This document shows positions 6,795-14,029 of a DNA stretch of 26,109 nt, piece by piece. The DNA comes from Paracrocinitomix sp040880585. GTDB taxonomy: Bacteria; Bacteroidota; Bacteroidia; Flavobacteriales_D; Crocinitomicaceae. The first letter of the stretch is position 1; each line of letters starts with the position of its first letter. The notes under the pieces were generated by a model. That model had not been told where the DNA came from and searched no databases. It saw nothing but the letters and a program-made list of their open reading frames with translations. Location of the stretch: NCBI GenBank assembly GCA_040880585.1, contig JBBDID010000032.1:1-26109 (forward strand), given 5' to 3'. Both the position numbers and the translations under genes were made by a program.

Positions 6795-9700
6795 TTACAT
6801 TTTCACGATTTTCACTATCTGGCTTTCATCATCCCAAAATAGGTGCAGCAGATAAACTCCATCCTCAAGATGTGACAAATCCAACTGCAAAGAATTGTTA
6901 TTTAGAAATTCAATTGATAACTGAATGCTTTTGCCGCTCAAATTTGTGATTTCAACCTTATTCGGAACTTGGGTATAAAAGAATACATTAATCAGATCAT
7001 GGGTAGGGTTGGGATAAAGTTGAAAGTCGTTTTCTGTATGCTTCGTAGAAAGGTTTGAAACTACAAAAGGAGATGAGCTTAAACCTTTACAACCTATTTG
7101 ATTTGTAACTTCAACGTTATAGTTTCCATTAGCAGTAAAATATAGAGTTTGTTGTGTAGCACCCGGTATTGGTAATCCATCTAAAAACCATTGATAGGTA
7201 CTAAACTGTCCGGTTGAGAGGGTGCCATTTGAAGCAGTAATTACCGGAGATGGATAGTAGTCACTGTGTGAACATAGATCAAAGTCACTGCTTTGTCCGG
7301 AACAACCATTTACGTTAGTAACAAGAACACTATAGTATCCGGTATCTATCGGCACAAGTGTTTGATTAGTCATGCCGTTCAGTAAATTACCATTCAAATA
7401 CCATTGATAGGTAGCAAAATTACCCGTTTCTAAAACACCCGCATTTGACGTAATTACCGGGGAAGGAAATAGGGTTGAATCAAGACATAGGGTGTTGCAG
7501 CCCCCGGAAACACACACTGAATCCGTTAACTTAAACATGAACGCACCATTTAAAGGTCCGTAACTTATTCCGTTTAAATCAAACGGTATGCTAGAATGTG
7601 ATGCTAACTCCCAATGCGCAGTTGCACTTTGACCAGAGAAATAAACGTCACCGCAAGAATTTCCTCCGATTGGATCAACAAACTCTTTATCTGACTGGCC
7701 GAATTGTTTTAACCAGGTTAAATCACTTGATGTTGCACTCAGTGATCCAAAATAAATGTTTTGGCTTCCTTGTAAAGGATCAAAGTATTCCGGTTGTGTA
7801 CCATCATATACTTTTAGACTGCTTGATAAAACTCCTTCAAAGTATAAATCTTCGTCATTAGTGCAGAATACATCATGTAAATACACCATACTAAAATTTT
7901 TCCTCCATACATAATTGAGATTTCCGTCAAATTTCAAAATTACACTACCGGATGCGGATGAAGTTGTATCGCCATTTGCCACAAAGTTTCCGGAGTGGTT
8001 AACAGATTGATATATGTTATAGTCAGAATCAAATGTCATGTGCTGAGTACGGTTGCCGTACCAATAAGGCCAAGCACTGGATTGACTACATTCAAAGGTT
8101 TTTACAGCATCTATCCAACTGGGGGTGCTGCTTTGATAATTCATTTTTGCAATGAATCCAGACCTGTCCTGATATAAACTAATCAGGGTGTGGTTTCCAA
8201 AATAAAAATAACCATCACCCCATTCACCCACCAAGTAAGCTTCACCATTATCTCCAACAAAAACTTCTGGAGAGGTGTGAACTCGATTACCACTATAATT
8301 GGTAGACATGGATGATTCTTCCCCTTTAATATTGTAAGTGCCTGTGTTTGCATTTAAATGATTGATATAATTGCCGTCCAGGTCCAGAATAAATACATTA
8401 AATCCTTGGCTACTTACAGTTTCAGTGCTATTCGTGAATTCAAATGGCCCATAAGATGCTACACATGGCACCAATAATTTGTTCTCTTGCTCAATTACGG
8501 CTACATCAGAAAATCCCCCCCCATGGAAGTGTTGCCCTGCAAGGGTCTCTGTATTCCTAACCCACCACAGAAAGTTTCCACTTGAGTCAAGTTTCATAAT
8601 AAAAGTCAGATTGTCTGATGATGAAAAAGAATAATATAAGTTCCAGTAACTATACTTAAATGATTCACCATGAACTGTTCCAGTTAAATATAAATTCCCT
8701 TGTGAATCTGTAGTCACGGAGCCTATCATTGATGAATGATGATCGTCATTTGGGTCAACTTCATTAGGATCCTCATACCAACTCCAAATCACATTACCGT
8801 CCGGATCATATTTTTGGATACTCGCTAAATAATTCGGATACGGCCAGGCTGTTGTATCTTCATAAAACCCTACCACAATTAAATTCCCGAATAGATCAAC
8901 ATGTTTATCCATAACTCTATGGGGTAAATTCATTTCTTGCGCCCAGCAAACTTTCTTTGTTGTTGAGTCAGGAACCGGATCGTAAACATTAATTGTAACA
9001 GTATTTGAATCAACACATCCCAAAGCAGCCGTTTCCACTACAAGAGAAATGGTATAAACACCTGTACTGTCATAAGCGATAATAGGATTTAGGCTTGTTG
9101 TATCCTCGAATGTAAGTGGTGAACCACTTGCACTCCAGTCATAAATTGAACCTGTGACCGGAAAAGACCCAATAATGATTGTGTCATTTGTGAGTATATC
9201 AGCAGGAGTATAAAAAGTAGCTGAAACATCATCCAGATAAACCGTTACCGTATCGTTCAACATATTGGCGCATCCCAGCAAAGGTGACTCCACCTCAATG
9301 TAGAATGGAGTTGTACCTAAAATACTGCCGGTTGGATAGAAAATAGTATCTCCTGTTGCATTTGAAACTGTAGTTGAATAATAACCATTTTTGTATATGT
9401 GGTACAAATAGTCAGTTTCCGGCGAAGGAATGAGCAAGGTAGTAGCATCACCATAGCAGAATAACGTGTCTTCTAAATAAAAGGACGTACTGGGATCTCC
9501 ATAATTTTCGATTAATAAATTAAAAGTATCTACTGCTGCGACAGAGTCACATTCATTAATCACCCATTTGTGCAATATAAACTCCGTGTTAGATAGTATC
9601 GTTCCAACATTATAATTAACGGTATTCCCGGATTGTGAAGTGGGTGAAATGGGCGATCCATTCTGATAAACTTGATATCCATTCTGATCGTTAAGGTTTT

Positions 9701-11006
9701 CTACAATAAATGTATAAGCTTCACCTTCACAAATCATGGTGTCAGAGGTAACGGTGAAAGCCGAAGGTACAGGAGCCCCAATCACATTAACAAATTTGGT
9801 AACCGTATCATAAACCCCGTGATAGACAGTTACTAGGTCAATTTGGGTGTTCCCTGCAGTTGGATGGGTGTAAATCAAGCTTGTATCATTTGATACTGAA
9901 ACGCCATTGACTAACCATTCCCAATTGTCGCAACTTTTATGATCTGGCTCATATGTGGCAGGAACTCCAACGCAAATAGTGTCCTGAAATGAAAAGTCCA
10001 CCAACTGCACTAAATTGGGTGTACTGTTAAAGTCATATCGATATATTTCAGCATCTGCTAAAACGCCGGCTACAAGTAATCCAACGCCTGAATTAAAGGT
10101 CAGATCTCTTACGGCAGACCATGGATAATCCAAATTTAAAAACATATCAGCGCCTTCGTTGTAAGTTACCTGAACAGAGTTGTCGAACCCATAGAATATT
10201 GAATCGCCATCAAAAACCTGATGACTATATATGACTTCATATTCATTGATTAAGGCATCTGTCCAGCTCAATCCACCATTAGTACTTATAGATTGATAAG
10301 TGTCTCCATTCTGATTATAACAGGCGTAAAGTTTTCCTGTACCCGGCTGTTCACTTATGGATTTGTAAATCTTACCGGAATGAAACTGAGCAGAAAAAGA
10401 GAGTCCTCCATTCGTTGACCTAATAATTCGGTTTGCACCAACCACAATAACTTCAGTTGCGGAAAGCCAAATAATATCGTTTAGTTGATCTCCTCCGGAT
10501 CCAGCGACATAGCTCCATGTATCACCGCCATCCGTTGTTCTGTATAATAAATTATCACCAGCTGCCAAACCTACATTCTCATCATAAAATTCTACTGCTC
10601 TGAATTGTTGGGCTGATCCAAAAGTTCCTTGAAATTCAAGATTCCAGTCTACGCCACTGTTCGTTGATCTTATAATTACGGGATAGTTGTCGAAAATGTA
10701 TAATCCTACTGCAACAATGGTAGTGTCATTCACAACTTCAATTGAATTCGTGATACAGTTATCATAGAAAATAGCCAGTGGGCCGCTATGAATTATTTCT
10801 TGCCAGGTAAGTCCCCAGTCAGTTGATTTGACCATATCAATCCCTCCGGCGACACACAGTCCGCTTTCATGTATATCAACAGAATATAAACCGTTGTCCG
10901 AAGGATTTGCAATTTGTGTCCATTGGGCATGTATGGGGAGCGCGCTTAAAAAAAGCAACAATCCTATTAAGCGTGAGAATAACGGACTTTTTATTTGAGC
11001 TTTCAT
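6795..11006 (-). CDS. Large secreted multidomain protein: BNR propeller, PKD/Ig-like, SBBP-like propeller, T9SS tail
   Basis: 1403 aa. Residues 1-28 are a signal peptide (ending P-I-H-A-Q). Residues about 30-320 hold five BNR/Asp-box-like motifs: S-T-D-W-G-L-T-W (61-68), S-T-N-S-G-V-D-W (114-121), T-T-D-G-G-D-T-W (157-164), S-T-N-G-G-L-S-F (197-204) and S-T-N-G-G-L-S-W (241-248), so a Ycf48/sialidase-type propeller, probably non-enzymatic. About 335-690 are PKD/Ig-like modules. About 695-1190 resemble an SBBP-type second propeller (L-F-G-N-L-I-V-V-G, Q-G-N-L-Y-L-T-G). Two Ig-like repeats follow, each with T-Y-Q-W-x-L-D/N-G, and then a T9SS type A domain (Y-P-N-P-T-H-D, about 1326-1403). Its ATG overlaps the upstream stop (TAATG). 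Likely a surface or matrix protein; ligand unknown. Confidence 0.82.
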   Translation of the reverse strand: MKAQIKSPLFSRLIGLLLFLSALPIHAQWTQIANPSDNGLYSVDIHESGLCVAGGIDMVKSTDWGLTWQEIIHSGPLAIFYDNCITNSIEVVNDTTIVAVGLYIFDNYPVIIRSTNSGVDWNLEFQGTFGSAQQFRAVEFYDENVGLAAGDNLLYRTTDGGDTWSYVAGSGGDQLNDIIWLSATEVIVVGANRIIRSTNGGLSFSAQFHSGKIYKSISEQPGTGKLYACYNQNGDTYQSISTNGGLSWTDALINEYEVIYSHQVFDGDSIFYGFDNSVQVTYNEGADMFLNLDYPWSAVRDLTFNSGVGLLVAGVLADAEIYRYDFNSTPNLVQLVDFSFQDTICVGVPATYEPDHKSCDNWEWLVNGVSVSNDTSLIYTHPTAGNTQIDLVTVYHGVYDTVTKFVNVIGAPVPSAFTVTSDTMICEGEAYTFIVENLNDQNGYQVYQNGSPISPTSQSGNTVNYNVGTILSNTEFILHKWVINECDSVAAVDTFNLLIENYGDPSTSFYLEDTLFCYGDATTLLIPSPETDYLYHIYKNGYYSTTVSNATGDTIFYPTGSILGTTPFYIEVESPLLGCANMLNDTVTVYLDDVSATFYTPADILTNDTIIIGSFPVTGSIYDWSASGSPLTFEDTTSLNPIIAYDSTGVYTISLVVETAALGCVDSNTVTINVYDPVPDSTTKKVCWAQEMNLPHRVMDKHVDLFGNLIVVGFYEDTTAWPYPNYLASIQKYDPDGNVIWSWYEDPNEVDPNDDHHSSMIGSVTTDSQGNLYLTGTVHGESFKYSYWNLYYSFSSSDNLTFIMKLDSSGNFLWWVRNTETLAGQHFHGGGFSDVAVIEQENKLLVPCVASYGPFEFTNSTETVSSQGFNVFILDLDGNYINHLNANTGTYNIKGEESSMSTNYSGNRVHTSPEVFVGDNGEAYLVGEWGDGYFYFGNHTLISLYQDRSGFIAKMNYQSSTPSWIDAVKTFECSQSSAWPYWYGNRTQHMTFDSDYNIYQSVNHSGNFVANGDTTSSASGSVILKFDGNLNYVWRKNFSMVYLHDVFCTNDEDLYFEGVLSSSLKVYDGTQPEYFDPLQGSQNIYFGSLSATSSDLTWLKQFGQSDKEFVDPIGGNSCGDVYFSGQSATAHWELASHSSIPFDLNGISYGPLNGAFMFKLTDSVCVSGGCNTLCLDSTLFPSPVITSNAGVLETGNFATYQWYLNGNLLNGMTNQTLVPIDTGYYSVLVTNVNGCSGQSSDFDLCSHSDYYPSPVITASNGTLSTGQFSTYQWFLDGLPIPGATQQTLYFTANGNYNVEVTNQIGCKGLSSSPFVVSNLSTKHTENDFQLYPNPTHDLINVFFYTQVPNKVEITNLSGKSIQLSIEFLNNNSLQLDLSHLEDGVYLLHLFWDDESQIVKIVKM

Positions 11007-12727
11007 TAGTCTATGATTGATAATTTAACCGTTTCTATAAAATCATTGCAGTCTATTTCAAGCATGTATATACCAGGGGGCAGATGCTCAACTGAAAAAT
11101 TTAAATTATTCTGAAGATTGTCGCTCACTAAAACATTTCCTTGAATGTCGTACAAGTGAATTCTAACATCTTCTCCTGAATAATCATTTAATTTTATATA
11201 AACCTGATCATTTGTAGGGTTTGGGTATACAAAAATACCGTTGTTATCGTAGGAACTAAGACCTGAATCATCAATAATTATCGGAGGAATTGAATACGGA
11301 GAAGCATTTAGTTTTAGGATATACGGGTCAACTTGTCCTTGACAATACTCTTGTTGTACTCCAGTACCCGGATCAAAATCGGTAACCCCGTTGAATGCCC
11401 CTCCAATTACAATTTTTCCTTCTTTTGTGACAGCTACTGCAGCTGCAGATTCTCCAGAAATTTCCCCCACTTTACCTGCAAAAAGAAAGTCACCATCAGG
11501 ATTGAGACATTGATAGAAAATATCTTTTTGACCTCCATTTATCAATATTGAATCACCTACGCCAGGGTTGAAATCCGTATCATCATTTTCAAAATAACCC
11601 ACTGCGATAATGTTTTCAGCAGGGTCAAGTTCTAAAGCATTCCCAATCGCAACATCTGAACCAACATGTCTGACCCATTGGGTAGAACCATCCGGATTTA
11701 ATTTGAGGATAAAATGATCGTATAAACCTCCGGCAGTTAACGGGATTGGGTTGGAAACAGTTCCAAAGTCAGCATCATATCTAAACCCTCCTGTCACATA
11801 AACTTCACCCAGAGCGTTACCGATTAAGTCTGAGCCATAATCATAGGAGTAACCGGCGTAGCTTTTTGCCCATTGATGATTTCCACTGGTGTCAATTTTG
11901 ATAACAAAAATGTCTGAATGTTGATCTAAAAATAAAGTGTCAACTGTAGGGCCTATTCCTGCTTCAAAACTACTTTCAAATTTACCGGTTATTAAGATAT
12001 TACCCGTAGGATCATACCCCATTCCGTAAGACCACGAACTACCGTATTGACCTGCCCAAACAAAATCTCCTGCACTATTAAGTTTAAGAACAAAGGTGTT
12101 AAACTGACCTCCGTACGGGTAAGGTTCTAGATTAAATACTCCCGGTCCCGGATCAAAATCCTGATTACCAATAAATCTTCCAGTGACATATATATTGCTG
12201 CCATCAGTACAAATATTGTGGCCCTGATCAACAGAATAGGATCCAAATGTATGCACCCACTCGACATTTCCGTCCGTGTCTATTTTGAGAACATAGCAAT
12301 CATAAGAATTGGCTGAAATGTAATTTTCTCCTAAAGGAGTTGGGTCAAAATCGATCGAATCACCAAAATAGCCTGTAACAGTAACGCTGTTATTGTTATC
12401 TAAGGCCATCTGCTCAATACTGCTTACACCAGGGCCATGGAAGCCGTTGACCCAAATTAAATTCCCAAGCGAATCGTGTTTTGATACATAAAATTCGCCA
12501 TTTGCACCTCCTGTTACTTGATTTACCGCAGAAGACGGATCAAAGTCAAATGTGCTTGTATAATAACCGCAAGTATAGATATTACCCAAGCTGTCCACCT
12601 TTAAATCAGATAATCCTTGCGCGGAAGCATCTCCCCAAGTTAATACCCAGTCATAGTTTTGGCAGAAGGCATGGTTAGAGTTTGTCAAATACAAGAAGCA
12701 ACATAAAGATAGAAGTAGCTTTTTCAT
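11006..12727 (-). CDS. Secreted seven-repeat SBBP beta-propeller protein with T9SS tail
   Basis: 573 aa from MKKLLLSL at 12727. The frame is open to 12787, but the promoter -7 element at 12746-12753 lies inside that extension and the shorter start gives a clean signal peptide (ending A-F-C-Q), so 12727 is right. Seven repeats of about 60-70 residues each carry a pattern like G-N-I-Y-x-T-G-x-F and D-F-D-P-G (for example D-F-D-P-S-S, D-F-D-P-T-P, D-F-D-P-G-P, D-F-N-P-G-V, D-F-D-P-G-T), as in SBBP (Beta_propel) proteins, implying one seven-bladed propeller. The last 75 residues are a T9SS type A sorting domain (V-Y-P-N-P-T-N-D-Q). The stop overlaps the start of the next gene, so the pair is translationally coupled. 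Confidence 0.85.
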   Translation of the reverse strand: MKKLLLSLCCFLYLTNSNHAFCQNYDWVLTWGDASAQGLSDLKVDSLGNIYTCGYYTSTFDFDPSSAVNQVTGGANGEFYVSKHDSLGNLIWVNGFHGPGVSSIEQMALDNNNSVTVTGYFGDSIDFDPTPLGENYISANSYDCYVLKIDTDGNVEWVHTFGSYSVDQGHNICTDGSNIYVTGRFIGNQDFDPGPGVFNLEPYPYGGQFNTFVLKLNSAGDFVWAGQYGSSWSYGMGYDPTGNILITGKFESSFEAGIGPTVDTLFLDQHSDIFVIKIDTSGNHQWAKSYAGYSYDYGSDLIGNALGEVYVTGGFRYDADFGTVSNPIPLTAGGLYDHFILKLNPDGSTQWVRHVGSDVAIGNALELDPAENIIAVGYFENDDTDFNPGVGDSILINGGQKDIFYQCLNPDGDFLFAGKVGEISGESAAAVAVTKEGKIVIGGAFNGVTDFDPGTGVQQEYCQGQVDPYILKLNASPYSIPPIIIDDSGLSSYDNNGIFVYPNPTNDQVYIKLNDYSGEDVRIHLYDIQGNVLVSDNLQNNLNFSVEHLPPGIYMLEIDCNDFIETVKLSIID

Positions 12728-12745
12728 GTTTATCAGGTTATTTTT

Positions 12746-12753
12746 CAAATGTA
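12746..12753 (-). promoter_or_regulatory. -7 element TACATTTG of the two-gene propeller operon
   Basis: On the minus strand TACATTTG matches TAnnTTTG exactly, 19 nt before the ATG at 12727. The -33 TTG is weak. It rules out the longer start at 12787. Confidence 0.55.
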
Positions 12754-12815
12754 CAGAAAAAACTGAAAATAATGTTGCGCTCGTCATACATTGGGAGGTT
12801 TCAATGAATATAGAA

Positions 12816-13005
12816 TTACCTCTTTGAGGTCCTTTCTACTAAGGTAGCGCGTAATTCGTTGGTGGTATCCAAGCCTTCATTTTCAAAGTCAATATCAGCT
12901 TTGGGTTGCTTTTTGTTTTTTACCAACAATTTCGGCAGCATAGGCATTATTTGCATCTAAAATCCTCAGTTTCCGCACGAAGCCTTTTGTGCGGAAGCCT
13001 TTAGA
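12816..13005 (-). pseudogene. Possible frameshifted gene remnant
   Basis: Two overlapping minus-strand frames each look coding for part of their length. One (13005 to a stop at 12895) reads ...R-I-L-D-A-N-N-A-Y-A-A-E-I-V-G-K-K-Q-K-A-T-Q. The other (ATG 12956, stop 12816) continues P-K-A-D-I-D-F-E-N-E-G-L-D-T-T-N-E-L-R-A-T-L-V-E-R-T. The switch falls next to an A-rich run (near 12910), a natural frameshift site. Joined, they give a plausible soluble protein end of about 60 residues. The first 12 codons overlap a hairpin (12971-12996). I do not recognise the family. It could also be chance. Confidence 0.35.
12971..12996. repeat. 8-bp inverted repeat TTCCGCAC...GTGCGGAA
   Basis: Perfect 8-bp arms with a 10-nt loop. 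It stands just left of the first copy of a 42-bp direct repeat and is one of a run of hairpins beside tRNA-Phe. Confidence 0.5.
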
Positions 13006-13008
13006 TTA

Positions 13009-13189
13009 GCTGGTTTTTTTGTGCAAACCAACTCGATTGAGCAAGCTCATGAACAACAAATTAAGTTGGAGAAGTGCTTCCATCAGCTGAACTGATGAAA
13101 GCGATTCCGGGTGGGAGCGCCTCACCACCAAAACCCACGCACTTCGTGCTGGTTTTTTTGTGCACCCCAACTCGATTGAGCAAGCTCAT
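13009..13189. repeat. 42-bp direct repeat pair left of tRNA-Phe
   Basis: Copies at 13009-13050 and 13148-13189 differ at two positions (AAACC versus CCCCC region). Each contains GGTTTTTTTGTGCA followed by CTCGATTGAGCAAGCTCAT. The piece GGTTTTTTTGTGCA equals, in the opposite orientation, the tail of the tRNA-Phe terminator at 13200. Between the copies, CACCACCAAAACCCA (about 13121-13136) matches the tRNA-Phe 3' end and terminator start. The region seems built from inverted and direct copies of the tRNA-terminator sequence. No gene is present. Confidence 0.6.
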
Positions 13190-13199
13190 CTCATTGGTT

Positions 13200-13239
13200 T
13201 GCACAAAAAAACCCATCAGTGAAAACACTGATGGGTTTT
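13200..13239 (-). terminator. Intrinsic terminator of tRNA-Phe
   Basis: On the minus strand a 14-bp stem (AAAACCCATCAGTG / CACTGATGGGTTTT, loop TTTT) is followed by further T residues. It begins 2 nt after the tRNA CCA end. Confidence 0.85.
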
Positions 13240-13241
13240 GG

Positions 13242-13317
13242 TGGTGGTGATGGAGGGAATTGAACCCCCGACACAAGGATTTTCAGTCCTTTGCTCTACC
13301 AACTGAGCTACATCACC
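13242..13317 (-). tRNA. tRNA-Phe (GAA), CCA encoded
   Basis: A 76-nt cloverleaf on the minus strand. The acceptor GGTGATG pairs with CATCACC, the D arm is GCTC...GAGC, the anticodon stem AAGGA/TCCTT holds loop CTGAAAA with anticodon GAA, and the T loop is TTCAATT. Discriminator A and CCA are encoded. A terminator follows directly. A broken copy of its 5' half lies 25 bp upstream of it on the same strand. Confidence 0.95.
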
Positions 13318-13342
13318 TTAATATTTCTTTTAACTTATTCGA

Positions 13343-13435
13343 TCCTTTGCTCTACCAATTCAGTAAAACAAAAAATCTCTGATTTTGTAGTTTTTACTAA
13401 TCACGCCATTTTCGGCGTGACTGAGCTACATCACC
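13343..13435 (-). pseudogene. Duplicated 5' half of tRNA-Phe, split by a 62-bp insert
   Basis: Minus strand: GGTGATGTAGCTCAG (13435-13421) is identical to tRNA-Phe bases 1-15, and TTGGTAGAGCAAAGGA (13358-13343) is identical to bases 16-31. Between them are 62 extra bases (13359-13420). The insert carries two hairpins: TCACGCC/GGCGTGA around GAAAAT, and an imperfect one with arms starting AGTAAAA and ending GTTTTACT. The copy ends at the anticodon arm, so it cannot make a tRNA. Confidence 0.8.
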
Positions 13436-13663
13436 ATCTTTAAATTGTACCGACCACTTTTTGGAAGGCAGGGGCAAAGATAGCAATCATATTTAAACCC
13501 GATAATGTTACGGGTAAAAAAATTATTTTCTTCCATTGATGTCCGGGGGAAATAAAGTTAGATTTCCAATAAGTCAATACTCACAGTTGCCTCAGGAGTT
13601 TTGTTTTTCAATGGGGATCGTTTTCAGAATTGATAAATTTTGGAAATAATGACTTTCATTTCC

Positions 13664-13707
13664 GCCATTTCATTTCCCCATCCGCCAGTTGGCGGAAGTG
13701 AAATGGC
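13664..13707. repeat. Compound inverted repeat with TCCGCC...GGCGGA core
   Basis: Outer arms GCCATTTCA and TGAAATGGC are perfect. The inner core is TCCGCC-AGTT-GGCGGA at 13681-13696. The spacing between outer and inner stems is uneven, so the fold has a bulge on the left. This is REP-like. Confidence 0.6.
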
Positions 13708-13725
13708 TTGACCTTATTGTTATTA

Positions 13726-13764
13726 GGCGATCTCACCCTTCAGGGGTGGGGGAAAAGGATCGCC
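13726..13764. repeat. Second compound inverted repeat GGCGATC...GATCGCC
   Basis: Outer arms GGCGATC and GATCGCC, inner arms CACCC and GGGTG around TTCAG (13734-13748). It follows the previous hairpin by 18 bp, giving a two-hairpin cluster like a BIME. Confidence 0.6.
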
Positions 13765-14029
13765 GGAGATGGTTATCATTTCTAGATTTTTAAATTTTCA
13801 CCGGACAAAAATTATTTTCTTCATCCTCTTATCTAAAAAAAGCAATTTGAGCCGATTATTTCTTCACCCTATAAATTTATCTAATGGAGCGTCAAAACAA
13901 GATAAATACATTATTTTTACCCTTTTAACACAAATTGAAAACCATTTTGGTACGATAAATGCAAGGCGAATTAAGATCTCACTTTTTGCTCGTTTAGCAA
14001 CAGCACGTATAAATGATTAAAGTGAAAAA

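Larger units (their letters stand above)
13436..14029. other. Intergenic region upstream of the giant gene
   Basis: Apart from the two hairpins at 13664 and 13726, I find no supported gene. An open frame at 13769-14020 shows no protein-like composition and is rejected. The promoter of the giant gene should be in the last 150 bp, but no good TAnnTTTG match is visible there. Confidence 0.5.

Noticed and set aside
13061..13276. 71-aa minus-strand frame overlapping the tRNA-Phe terminator
   Set aside because: It runs through the tRNA end, terminator and repeat copies, so it is chance.
13769..14020. 83-aa plus-strand frame just before the giant gene
   Set aside because: Composition is not protein-like, the region is AT-rich upstream sequence, and it has no ribosome site or recognisable motif.
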